Below are positions 25,467 through 36,513 of a stretch of 64,000 bases of DNA, in pieces. The notes beneath the pieces were generated by a model, which was given only the letters and a program-made list of their open reading frames with translations, was not told the DNA's origin and ran no database searches. The position numbers were made by a program, and so were the translations under genes. How positions within the stretch are numbered: the stretch's first letter is position 1; each line of letters begins with the position of its first letter. This stretch comes from Lingula anatina (Eukaryota; Brachiopoda; Lingulata; Lingulida; Lingulidae): NCBI RefSeq assembly GCF_001039355.2, contig NW_019775553.1, positions 41,729 through 105,728 on the forward strand, given 5' to 3'.

Positions 25467-27454
25467 TTTTTTTTATGTCAAAATGAACATAAAGTATTGC
25501 CTAGGCAGCTATAGTTGTTTTCAGTATTTGAAATGTGCTTAGCATTTCAACCAGTGCTAGTCATTTGCTCAGTAGATATTTCAATGCTTACCTGTGAAAT
25601 CATGACAAAAAATTTGAGAGTTTCAGAAGCAAACACTCGTACTATGTAAGACTGGTGACAGCTTCACTGTGATTATGATAATAAAATTTGTTTTTAACAA
25701 TAATCCACACAACCATCACATCAGTGATGATCTCTGAAATGAAACAACACTTATTACAGTGGGAAGCCATTTCAATTTTAAAATATGAAATCCACTTTTC
25801 TCAAAAAGCACAGGAGTTCAAGTGTTAGGGGAACCATCATATGGATGGAACTGGAAAAGGCATAATGAACAAAGCCTACAGCATTATATTTATTGATCAT
25901 GCACCATAATTTTAGGTATAATTTTTATGACAAATTGTGAGAATATTTCATACCTATGCAAAATAAACTATTAATAATGATAAAGCATTTGTCATCAAAA
26001 TTTACATTACATAGATGAAGGTACTGATTTCTATGAAAATTGTAAAAACGACCATGTCGGACAACTTGGCATTTATATTCATGAACAAGTACTTTGGAAC
26101 TCGATGTTTATCACAAAGATAGGAACTGCCCTAATATTAATATGTGACTACAACAAGGCACTGGTTTTACCAGGATTACAAATACATAATTCAGATTGAC
26201 TTGCTAACCTTGACATACAACGTCTCCACAACGATATGATAGTTAAACATCTGTAACTTAATTCTGTAAGTTATAACATGTTTCACTACAAACAGAATCC
26301 TAAAAACTATAAAGACATTACAAGTTATATAAATATTGACAAACAGCATTATTAAATTTTAAAAATGTTTTGAATGTAACATGACTTTCAATTAATGTTT
26401 GACAAAAACTGAAACTGGTGCCAAAAAGGCATTAATTGAATGATGTACAACAGGACTATTTGCAATTTCATAGAGGGTTCTTTTCTATAAAAAAAAAAGT
26501 GGACATTCTTACCCAGTTTATTGGCCCAACCTGAGAAATGGAATCAAACCTAAAATGCAATTGGCATTCAAAATGGACCTGTTCTGGGATGGTTCTTTGT
26601 ACCTTGCCTACAGGCCTGATCTGATGAAATGTCTCCATACTAAGATATATAACAATCATAAATGAAGCAATAAGCCTGGTGTACTTTTTGACTTAAAAAT
26701 CAAAATAAAGTTCTACTAAAATCAAAATAAAGCTCTGTTAAAAAATCAACATCAAGATATGTTGAAAAATCAAAATGAAGCTTGAGAGATAACATCTGTG
26801 ATACAAAACTAATGGAAAAATTACATCACTGTCTAACTGAAAGACAACCAGCATGACTGTGATATCTTGCAAAATCAACACCTCCGGCAATGGATTGTTG
26901 GAGACTAGCATTAAATGATGATTTGGTCCAGTCATTTCTACATCAATAAAAGTAAAACATATTTCAATTAATTCAAAATGCTGTAGAGGAACCCTTTTTG
27001 TTGATTCATTAATTATAAAGTCTTGTTTCTCATCATGAACTGTCACTATTGTTGTGCTTCAGTTTTGTCTTTTAGACAAATAATCACACATACATATGTA
27101 TTGCTACACAAAAATCTCTTCACTTCACCTCTGAGTACTGGTACATAATTTCAGTCACATCCCCTGACTCACATATTATAAATCATGCATATAATTAGAT
27201 ATAATTTCACATTTGGTAAAAATATCCTATTCATAAATACACTTTTAATCTGCTGTACTGTACTGTACACCTGAAGTCTGTATGAATGAGCAAATCATAA
27301 ATCATTTAAAAACAGGTTTTCATAGTACTATTCAGTAAAAAAATCTAACATACAAATGATATAGAATACAATGTAAAATTGCTGCTTCTTTAGTTTGTAT
27401 AATCATGGAAATATTCTTGTAATGTCAATCAAGTGTCATGTGATCACACAAGAT
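25467..27454. other. ACAD8-CUEDC2 convergent intergenic or 3' UTR DNA, copy A
   Basis: About 2 kb of AT-rich, CpG-poor DNA between two facing 3' ends. No exon is recognisable; open frames here are chance frames. It matches 43501-45433 of copy B nearly throughout, with a short copy-A-only stretch near 25752-25803. Confidence 0.6.
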
Positions 27455-27730
27455 CAGGCCTACCCAACTACCAGACTTGGCACATAAGGATCCTGAAATA
27501 ACCGGTATATCGGACCACACTACCCGTTTTCAAGGTGTGTGTCAGATCGCATTTCGGAGTGTCATACCCCAGAACAAACTTTGTAGGACGACCGCAGGCT
27601 CATCCTGTCGGTGTTCTGACTGATACTCTGAAATGCGATCTAACACACACCTTGAAAACGGGTAGTGTGGTCCAGTATACCGGTAAATTCAGGATCCTTA
27701 TGTGCCGAGTCTGGTAGTTGGGTAGGCCTG
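27455..27730. mobile_element. 276-bp foldback MITE, present only in copy A, beside the CUEDC2 stop codon
   Basis: The ends are inverted: CAGGCCTACCCAACTACCAG at 27455 and its reverse complement ending at 27730. The match continues inward for about 115 bp (GGATCCT, ACCGGTATA, ACTACCCGTTTTCAAGGTGT, ATCGCATTTC), leaving a loop of a few tens of bases. Flanks AAGAT (left) and AAAAT (right) suggest an imperfect 5-bp target duplication. Copy B has the empty site with one AAAAT at 45434-45438. It starts 118 bp beyond the CUEDC2 stop and so probably lies in the 3' UTR of that allele. No coding capacity; superfamily not assigned. Confidence 0.85.
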
Positions 27731-27847
27731 AAAATGTCTTTATAAAAATTACAATTAGCACATGGATTCTTTCCATGGCAGTGACATGTGTTAGATGTGA
27801 CATAATGGTGACAGAAGTGACAAAATTGCATTAGTTGCACCTGGAGG

Positions 27848-30800
27848 TCAATGAAACCTGTATTTCCTGGCTGGTTTCAGATTTACATAAGTCTTTTTCA
27901 TTTCTTCAGAGTCATCTCTCTTGACTTCAGAGAATTTCTCTCCTCTTTTGCTCACTACCTGGCTGTCTCTGTACATTACAAGCTTCTTAGGCTCCTTAAA
28001 AGTTGTTTAATAAGAGAGATTTCTGTATAGCGTTTAAAGAATTCCTATTTTTGCCATCATGAATGGAACGTTATCCTACCAGCTACATTTACTAAGATTA
28101 TGTAATGGCATATTGCTGTATATCTTTTTTTATTTGTTAGCAATGCTTTACTAGTATTTAATATAATAGAAATTACCAACATGCAAGGTGCATCCAAAAA
28201 TACAATATTCCAGAAACACACTCACAAATCCTTTTACTTCCACTAAATATTTCATAAAGTAAAACAGTGTCAGCCTACTCACCTGTTTGGGTAATGTTGG
28301 TTGATGGGTTCTTTTGTCTTCATCTTCATCCACATACCCATACCTAAATTTGCATAAAACAAAGTGAGCAATTATATTTATGTATAACCTTTCATTCAGC
28401 ATCTGGTACCCCACAAAACATGTAGCACAGGAACTGTGGTTTAGTAATCAATAAATGTTTTCACAAGCATTATTATGAGAAGCAGATTATTCCGAATTGT
28501 AAACTTAGGACTCAAATCATGTTCTTGATACATGAATGTTTTATAGCCAGTGCCAGATTTGGAGCACCTTTTCAAAGTCATTTTCATCATGTTTCAGCTT
28601 ACCTTGAAACTATTGCATCTTTTATACCATCGGCAGCTACTAATACTGTTGGGTTTCTTTTAGCACTCTTCTTATTTGTCTGATAATGAACAAAATCAAA
28701 ATTAATTACATTTTTCATAATAAAGAATATTTCAAATAAGATTTAGTGAATTAAAGAAACAAACTTCTTCAATCCAGCGTCACTTATTCTGACTGACAGT
28801 TGACCTATATTATCTTCCATAAATATTGGATCATCATCTATCATACTCAGCTTCCAATGTTCATTCAAGAGTCTCATCATTGTAAACCTGGATTGTCTAG
28901 CTCACTGGTATTATAGCTTAGTTCAAAATAACATACAAGACAATGTTTCACGGCTAAATTAATAACATATAGCAAGTTTGCTAAGATAATGAGAAAAATA
29001 AATCTCATACTGGTTCTTATGGTTAAATAGAGATAACATTTCGACCTTATCACAAGGTTTCTACAGGTGAACCGAGTTAGAGTCGTCACTGGTGCCAGGT
29101 GGTGACAGGCCTCGTGATATGGTCAAAACGCCGTGTCAACTTAAGATCCAGTATAAGATTTAATTTTCTCATTATCTCAGTAAAATATAACAGGATAAAT
29201 CAAAACATTCACTATGACATACAGTTTTCCATAGTGTCAGAGCTCCACTTTCCCATACATTTCTCCTGACTTAGGTAAGGAGAGTAGTCAGAGGGTATTT
29301 CAAATTACATTCAAAGGGTTTGAAACATTTAACTGCGAATCAAAATAAACCCCTCCCACAACCAATTCCACAATATTACCAATGTCAAGGAAGACAAAAG
29401 GTTAAAACTATCAAAAGACTACATTATGTTTTCTACCTTCTTTGTTAGCTGTTCCCCCGTCTCTATTCTATGTAAAACCAGTTGGACAGCCCTATCAAGG
29501 TCCCCCTCAGCCACCTTGAGGCAGTGAGTGACCTCTATACTGCAGGAAGACGGGAACATTTCTAGTAGTAATGACACCTGAGCTTGTTCTACGTGATCCT
29601 AAAAATACATATATAGATTTGCAATTTAAAACTGTTTAACATATGCATTTATGTTATTTTCAAATTTAAGAAAACCTGGCAGTTCAAGAAAACAAAGGTG
29701 TATAAATTTTACAATTCAGTTGATTACATACAGACAGAAAAAAATGTACGAACTTGAGAGTCCAAACTTGGAGCAGCAGCTCCAACTGAATCTACTGAGT
29801 CCTCAGATGTCTCTGATATACTGTGAGCTCGTTTTTGTGATAGTGCTGATATTGTTGTGGTTTCACTTGTATCTAAATCTGCTGAAACAGACTTGTCCTT
29901 TGGCTTTCCAGGTATATGAAAATTGGAGTTTCTGTCTTCATCTTTATTTGTTGATGTTGCTGTAGTGGGCACTGTAAAGAACAAATGTGAAACAATTAGA
30001 TATGAAGATGACAGTGTGGAAACAGAATGAAAAGTATTTAACCAAAATTTTTTCCCACTTCACTACACTTATCTTTCAAAAATACATATTTGATGAGACG
30101 TAGCATTGTGAACACAATAATCTTATGTCCCACAAGTCCAGTTTCAAAACATATCACCTACCTTCATTCTGAACTTCAGCAAGTCTTTTTGCTAATGTGA
30201 ATATCCATTCACAAACCTTGGAACTGGAAAAAAAAACAGTAAGTTGAAAGTCATGTGACACTGTGAAAACAACCTGGGTTTTAAAGTCATAATAACTCTT
30301 CGTTTTGGCCAAAAATTGGATTTTCCTGGAAAAAACGGCAATTTTCCCGTACTTACCAATGGCCAACGACCCCATTCCTGCATTCAAAGTTAATCCAGGG
30401 TTTTTTTCCTAAACGTACGGTTTTTTGTTAAAATCTCTTAAGAGATTTTAACTGACGGAGCTCTCTCTGACATTGCAAAGTCACTGGTGACCTACTTAAA
30501 ACCGCGGGAAAAGCAGACAACAACAACACTATATAAGATTCATGAGATATATTCGTCTTTTTGTTAAAAATGCATTTATATCCACAATGTGTGCCATTCT
30601 GGGCTTTTCGTTATCCGACGCACTGTACAAAAACTCGCAACTTACGTCTGCGTCTGCACTAATGCGTTTGGCGCCATGTTATTTTGGTCTCGAATGAACG
30701 CGAGAATCCGCGTGACACCATTACGTCATTAGCAACGAATGCACTTGTCGACCGGAAAAAAGGCATCGTAAGCCCTATTGACAAGCACAGATTTTAGTTT

Positions 30801-31912
30801 TCCTACAATAACGGCCGTTTTAGTGGTAAAATACAATAGAATATATTTCCATGCGTTTTTTACAATGTATTTCATGCGGATTTTTGAATCTCAAAGGAAG
30901 AGTTATTATTGCTTTAATATCCCAATTAGTAGTGTGTGATTCCATAAAGAGATCAATGGTATACAAAATACTAATATATAGTTTGACTAATATTTGCCAA
31001 ACAAAGCTGAGATTTTGCAATGTTACTTACAATCTAATTGACCAAGTAAAAATGGTAATTTGAATGATACGAGTACAGTTGCACGATCAAGATTTCATGG
31101 CAATCAGTAGTAGCCATTAATAAATACAAATTCTGAGGAGTTGAAAAACGCCAAGGAGTGAGAACAAAAAAAGTATTTATGCCTGCTAAACATACAGCAA
31201 AGATCACCATGAACCTTACCTATCTACATCTTCGAATCCTGGTAAATATGCAGTGATCATTTCACAGAATTCATCAATATCAAATCCTTCTTCATCAATG
31301 CCTTCTGTACCCAAGTCCTCTAATACACTGACTATGTAATTAAGGACTATATCATCCACAGCACTGAAATATCAGAGTTATGTATAGATAATACACTTTT
31401 AACTGAGCTACATGTGCCACTACACCCAAGTATCAGTGAGTGGTGTTCAAAGCATATCTTGCAGTGTATTACTTGACATGCATGTACATATCATGTGAAC
31501 CTACGGTAAATCACATTTAACTGAAAAACACCCCTAAAACCAAACCAATAAATTATCACCATAAAATGTGTTCATTCATCCATGTTGAAAAATGACAGAC
31601 ATTTCAATTGGTTGGCCAAGAAATGTGTTTATAAATTTTAAATCAAAGGCGTAACTCCTGAACCATTGTAATGCAAATGAGGGCCCGTGTAACAGAAAGT
31701 CCACCTTACATTTAGTTATAATGGTTAGGGTTAGCCAGACCTCAGGGGGTCAATTTCTAGGGTGAGGCGTAGCTGTACAAATTAATGGGAAGCAGACTAT
31801 CCATGGGGACTCTCTGTCATGTTACACCAGCACAGTACCTGATTGAAACACCCGTTGCCTCTTGCTGCAAAAACGTAAATAAAGAATCTTTGACGACTTT
31901 CTCCTTTCTCAT
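27848..31912 (-). CDS. CUEDC2: CUE domain-containing protein 2, eight exons, complete (copy A)
   Basis: Minus strand. Exons 31839-31912, 31220-31363, 30162-30223, 29754-29971, 29437-29598, 28603-28679, 28283-28343 and 27848-27994 join in frame into 314 residues (human 287). The N-terminal conserved region ends exon 1 and continues in exon 2 ([18 protein letters not shown], an acidic stretch, ITAYLPGF). Exon 4 is a Ser/Thr-rich linker. Exon 5 is the ubiquitin-binding CUE domain ([18 protein letters not shown] then [11 protein letters not shown]). The C-terminus is the family tail [12 protein letters not shown]. In mammals CUEDC2 binds ubiquitin and is linked to protein turnover, NF-kB and checkpoint control. 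Intron 4 has a weak donor (CAA|GTTCGT), the only phase-0 choice found. Intron 2 of this copy contains a TTAA-flanked transposon. Head-to-head with TTLL12, tail-to-tail with ACAD8. Confidence 0.93.
30285..30913. mobile_element. 629-bp TTAA-flanked non-autonomous transposon in CUEDC2 intron 2 (copy A only)
   Basis: TTAA at 30281-30284 and 30914-30917 flanks inverted ends AGTCATAATAACTCTTC and, on the other strand, AGCAATAATAACTCTTC. Copy B has an uninterrupted site with one TTAA at 47959-47962. A TTAA target duplication is typical of piggyBac and Kolobok-type elements. The interior has no transposase frame and is richer in CpG than the intron around it, which suggests recent insertion. The superfamily assignment is inference from the target site only. 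Confidence 0.85.
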
Positions 31913-32592
31913 CTCGGTTTCTGGCCAAATGTCCTTATGTTTTACTACACTCAGTCAGTTATCTGAAATTAAACATAATTAATTAATGTTAATAAAAATA
32001 AAAATAATAAAGCAGATTCAGTGGTACACTGTAACAAAATGCCGCAGCAAGTTTAAATTTAACTGCCTTACTTCAACTAGTCCGAAGATAGTGCCCTTGA
32101 CTCTTTTCTTCAAAACATCTCACGTACAGTACTTATTTAATTTCAAACCTACCAGCAGTAGGTGTACGTATTGGAACAATCCGTTGTCCACACTCAAGAA
32201 AAGCACCAAACTGCACGTAAGGAACACCTTAATTACAAATATCCCTTGTTATCTTGGCAGCAAAACAATATAAAGTTCACATTTTGCAGAATACTAAAAC
32301 TAAACACATATTCGCGAGCTTTCTTTTTGCAAAACACCCGCTGCATTGAAACTACCAAAAATAGGTTTAGCTTTAAAGAACGACATACAATCAACAAGAC
32401 ATGTAGTGTATTAAGAAACAAAATCACCCCATCTCGGGTTCTTTGCTCATATAAGATTATTATATACTCATCATGATGATTTAGTATAATTAATTTTTAA
32501 TTTTTAATACGTAAAGATACTAAAGATACATGGTTGCCTTTGTTGATGTCGTTCACCTCTAACGTACTCATTGGTGGCAACGTGTACTCAAG
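31913..32592. promoter_or_regulatory. shared bidirectional promoter region CUEDC2 / TTLL12 (copy A)
   Basis: 680 bp separate the CUEDC2 start codon (minus strand, 31912) from the TTLL12 start codon (plus strand, 32593). Both genes have broad roles in other animals and share this region in both copies. CpG density rises relative to the gene bodies, as expected for an unmethylated promoter. No clear TATA box was assigned for either gene. Confidence 0.6.
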
Positions 32593-35500
32593 ATGCCGCA
32601 CGCTACAGCTGAGCCCCAAGTACAGTTTTCTTATGAAGATTTTGTAAAGCTACACAGGGTACAGCTGGAAAGTGCGGCTGTTCCAGAGAGGTATTGGCAC
32701 AAACTTCATGACAAATTAAAAGATGAGGTATATATATATGTAACTGATTATGTTACATTAACAAGAAAATTTCGGATCATCTTAAACTGTCAGTAAGTCA
32801 ACTGTATCGCAACAAATTTGTGAAGTAGTACCTTCCTGTTGGTAAAGCACATCACTGTTAAGTCCCAATACTTTAGACAGTAAATAGATTATATAGATTT
32901 TAAGCATGTATAAATTTGTAATAGCTGTACACGTAAGTTTTAACTTCAAAACTTACTAGCTGTTCATTATTTGTCCATGCACGATGATACAGTTATGTTT
33001 ACACTTCAGGTGTTTGATGCTGGAAGTGTATTTGGTCTTATGAGAGTGGAACATGTTGATGAGGATGGTGAAGAAACAGGAAAGTATTCATGGAAAGCAG
33101 CAGTGACTGATGATGAGGGTGTTGATTATTTGGATGAGAAACAGTAAGGGGTTTCAATAATGTTTTGATTGAACTTGCAATCAGAAAGACTTCCTTTTAC
33201 TTGTGTAGTTTACTTACTGCTTTATTAAGGAAGTGTTTAAGATGTAAATTAAAATATCTAATTAATGTTGCATATATTGTAAAAGTTTCCAAAATTAAGA
33301 AGTTCACTTGACCATTAGTTGTTATTGTGGCAAAAGCAAAGTGAACAGGTGCAGAAAAATATGTTTTCAAAACTCTGGCTAATATAATTTTAGCATTTAC
33401 CTGATAGACCATGCCTGGTCATACAGTGCAGATAAAGCTAGGGCACAGCTGCGTGTTGTACCTGGCTTGGCAGAAAGAATGGCTGGTATCATGGACTTGA
33501 AAACTGAGGGGAAAACCAAGGAAGAAATAGTGGAAGAAATTTTTAATGAAATGTGGAAGTACAATCAAACCTACAGTTTTGCAAATGCACCCAAGGTGGG
33601 TAGTTGTGCAGTTTTATATGACTATAATAGTTCATTTAAACACTTGTACTTGTGCACCTTATTTCACTATTATACAGAGAAACCAAACATTGTTAAGCAA
33701 ATCCAGAGCCATTCCACAGAAATTGTCTGTTTGTGAAAACTTCGAACAGTGTAAGGTTTTCATTTGAAATATCAGCTTGTAATGAATGGTTGATTTAAAC
33801 CGCATGTATATGTCTTTATTGTAAGTGGCATTATTTACAGAGCATTGTGAACACTTGAATGTCAAATAGATTGTTCACACTCCATTTTACCACATATCTT
33901 ATTACCATTTTAGTGGTTTATGTGCTTATGTACCCTCAGACTTATCAAAGTGAATACAAACATTTACGCACATAAACATGAGATATCATATTCTTCAGAT
34001 GATGAGCTTCAAAAGGCTAGCAAACAGTTCAGAAATAATGATAAAAATAATAACACATTTCAATCATTTTCAGGGCAGCGAGGAATCCTTTGCAGTTTGG
34101 TACATTATGGACGAGTTTGGATCCAGAATACAGCACTCATATGAACCTAGCTGTAGATTGGTGCCTTTTTTCTATGTGCCCATGCAGTTAACATTCTCCA
34201 TATTATTTCCAGTCAAAAATTTAGAGGAAGGAGGTACTGTCATAGTTCTTTATTTATGCTATTTCAACAGACATTGATGAGAAACTTACTAAGCAATTTT
34301 GGCAAAGCAAACTATTTAGGGAATGAGAATTTTTTTCACTTAGGGTGAAGATGAGAATTGGATTAACCTACATAGACATGTGCTAGTTAAGTCTTTTATA
34401 CACCAATGTCATACTGAGGAGATTAAACAGAACTTCCATGATATTTTACAGAAGAGATTACTAGAGACTATGCAGAAAATACAGATGACCCACTGGTAAA
34501 GAAAGCCAAGCTGTTACCTTGGGTGCCAGCAGACATGACATATATTGGCCACCAGCAGGAAGAGCCAGGAGAGGAGTACTTTGAAGTAAGGCTGATCTAG
34601 CCAGCTTTATCCATATTTCCTTTTTCATCTTGTTCTGTTACAGATGTTACAATTGTAGATAAATGTTAACTTGAATTGATAAAGCTACGCTGGTTAATAA
34701 CGTTTGATTACCCATGAAGAATTATTGTTTGGATGTCAAGCTTTAGAGTGTTTTAATATTGTTCAGAGCCAAGAAAGCAGGCAGTCTAGTAAGAAGGTGA
34801 GTATAAACTTCCTGTCTATTTGAAGTCAATCATTAACGTACCTTTTACTTAATACATGGCGTTGCTTGTAATTGGTTGAACTTTTCAATTTTAGAAATAC
34901 AGGAGAGAAGAACCATTGCCAAATCTAGACAAGACCTTTCCACCATTACCTGGAGACAGAAGAATCAAAGTGTTTACAGATGAGCAATATCTCCAGCAAT
35001 ATTTAACTAGTGACAGATTTGAACTAGTTAACAATGCAAAGGATGCAGACATCTTGTGGCTAATGGAACATTTTTTTGATCACAAGTAAGTACATACTAA
35101 TGTGCTATAGGAAATTTACAGTAAGCCCCTTTTCCTTTCAGGCTATAACATGGTAAACTTTTAAAAATTTCTTCTCTATAAAAGACAACTGTAATAAAAT
35201 CCAGAATTCTTGTTTGGCAATAAATTTGGTATTCTTTCATTTGAACAGGAATGTCAGCTTCATTGTTAATCTGTGTTCAGAAGATTTTTCAGGTATTTGA
35301 CTTTATTTCTTTTAGAGAATTTAGTGAAGAAATGCCAGAGAAGTTTATAAACCAGTTTCCTCATGAGGCAGTATTGACTGTCAAAGATCTGATGCCTATT
35401 GTTGCTAGGAGAGTTTCTTCAGCAACTGAACAGCAAGATGAATTGGAGAGTCAGCCATATTGGTTATCACAGACCTATAACCTGAGTACTGAACTTCCCC

Positions 35501-36038
35501 AGTTTGCATCACTTTTCCAGAAACGGGAGTCTAAGTATGTTTTATTTAAAAAAAATGTCCATAAAAGTGTTGAAAGCATATTAGAAAAAGTAATGTAAAC
35601 TAAAATACATTCTATATCATCCTGAATGACACTCCTTTATATACAAGTAAGATATTTCTCATAAAAAGAAATGTGAATCAAACCCCCACACACTATTGCA
35701 ACTATGTATAATTGTATTGTTTTTTATCTTAAAAGAGTCAGCATGAGTTGAAAACAACACATTTGTATCTAAATTATACAATATGCATTGTCTTGTGCAC
35801 ATTGTTCTCAATTTGAGTTCACATTACATTTTGTATTGTTCCATCAAAAACTGCAATTGCATTTATGGATATTTATTTAAGAATAAACCAGATGTGAGTT
35901 ATATAATTTTTTTACCTTCCTTTTAGGGGACTTGACAACCACTGGATCTGTAAACCTTATAATCTTAGTAGAGGCCTTGATATTCACATCACCAGCAACC
36001 TGAACTACATTATAAAATTGTCAGATTCTGGGCCAAAG
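32593..36038 (+). CDS. TTLL12: tubulin tyrosine ligase-like protein 12, exons 1-9 only (copy A)
   Basis: Exons 32593-32727, 33010-33143, 33394-33595, 34074-34233, 34452-34585, 34767-34796, 34895-35085, 35316-35534 and 35927-36038 are in frame and match copy B exon for exon. The model stops at the N at 36172, in intron 9, so most of the ATP-grasp part of the TTL domain is missing here. There is no premature stop. Compared with copy B it has several amino-acid differences: in exon 1, YEDF for YADF and HKLHDKL for HTLHVKL; in exon 7, PGDRR for PRDRR and RFELV for RFKLV; in exon 8, SSAT for SSTT and NLST for NLNT. These are ordinary for alleles of a very polymorphic species. Exon 6 is a 30-nt micro-exon. 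Confidence 0.92.
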
Positions 36039-36171
36039 GTATCATTGTTATTACATGGATTGACAGGCAATAGTTATTTACTCAAATTTACAAGAAAGAA
36101 ACAAAAAAATGGTGGGCATCATATACTTGACTTGTTCTTAATTTGCTTTTTTGCAAAGAATTCAAGGCATT

Positions 36172-36172
36172 N
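36172..36172. other. single-N assembly joint between copy A and copy B
   Basis: Left of the N is TTLL12 intron 9 (equivalent to 53296). Right of it the sequence restarts upstream of ACAD8 (equivalent to about 23025). A frame that appears to cross it is an artefact of the joint. Confidence 0.93.
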
Positions 36173-36513
36173 TAATAATATTAAGTATGTCTCATTGATT
36201 ATTTTTAATTCACCCATATTTTATTTTACTTTACAATATTTCTACAGTAGGCCCTACTTTTTATCAAAATATAAAGGGCTTGAAAATTATTTTCTTGACG
36301 AATTTGTTTAAGAACAAAATTTTAAATCAGCGTTTTGAGCTTTTCCTCGTATGAAAAACACCAGTAAAAATAAACATAAAAATAGTCTGACGGAAAGAAA
36401 AGTGTTATCCATAGGGGAGCCTTTTTTTCCATGTCCTGTTTAAACGTTTTCAAAGATCCCTTTCATACAAATAAATTAAGACAATCGAGCTACCATGAAT
36501 TGAAGCGCCATCT

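Larger units (their letters stand above)
23025..36171. repeat. copy A of the ACAD8-CUEDC2-TTLL12 block (probable haplotype 1)
   Basis: This segment matches 36173-53296 in the same orientation, in coding and non-coding DNA alike. Homology runs 23025-24260 to 36173-37874, resumes after the N at 25023 (25025 to 43061), and ends at the N at 36172 (equivalent to 53296). Differences are scattered substitutions, small indels, microsatellite length changes and transposon presence/absence. That is the signature of two alleles in a heterozygous diploid assembled in series. A recent real tandem duplication is possible but less likely, given an N at each joint. Confidence 0.85.

Noticed and set aside
31725-31736. 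GGTTAGGGTTAG telomere-like repeat in CUEDC2 intron 1 (also in copy B)
   Set aside because: Only two units; expected by chance or as a trace, not a telomere or fusion point.
36018-36311. 97-codon frame crossing the N at 36172
   Set aside because: Joins TTLL12 intronic DNA to upstream ACAD8 DNA across an assembly joint; it is an artefact.
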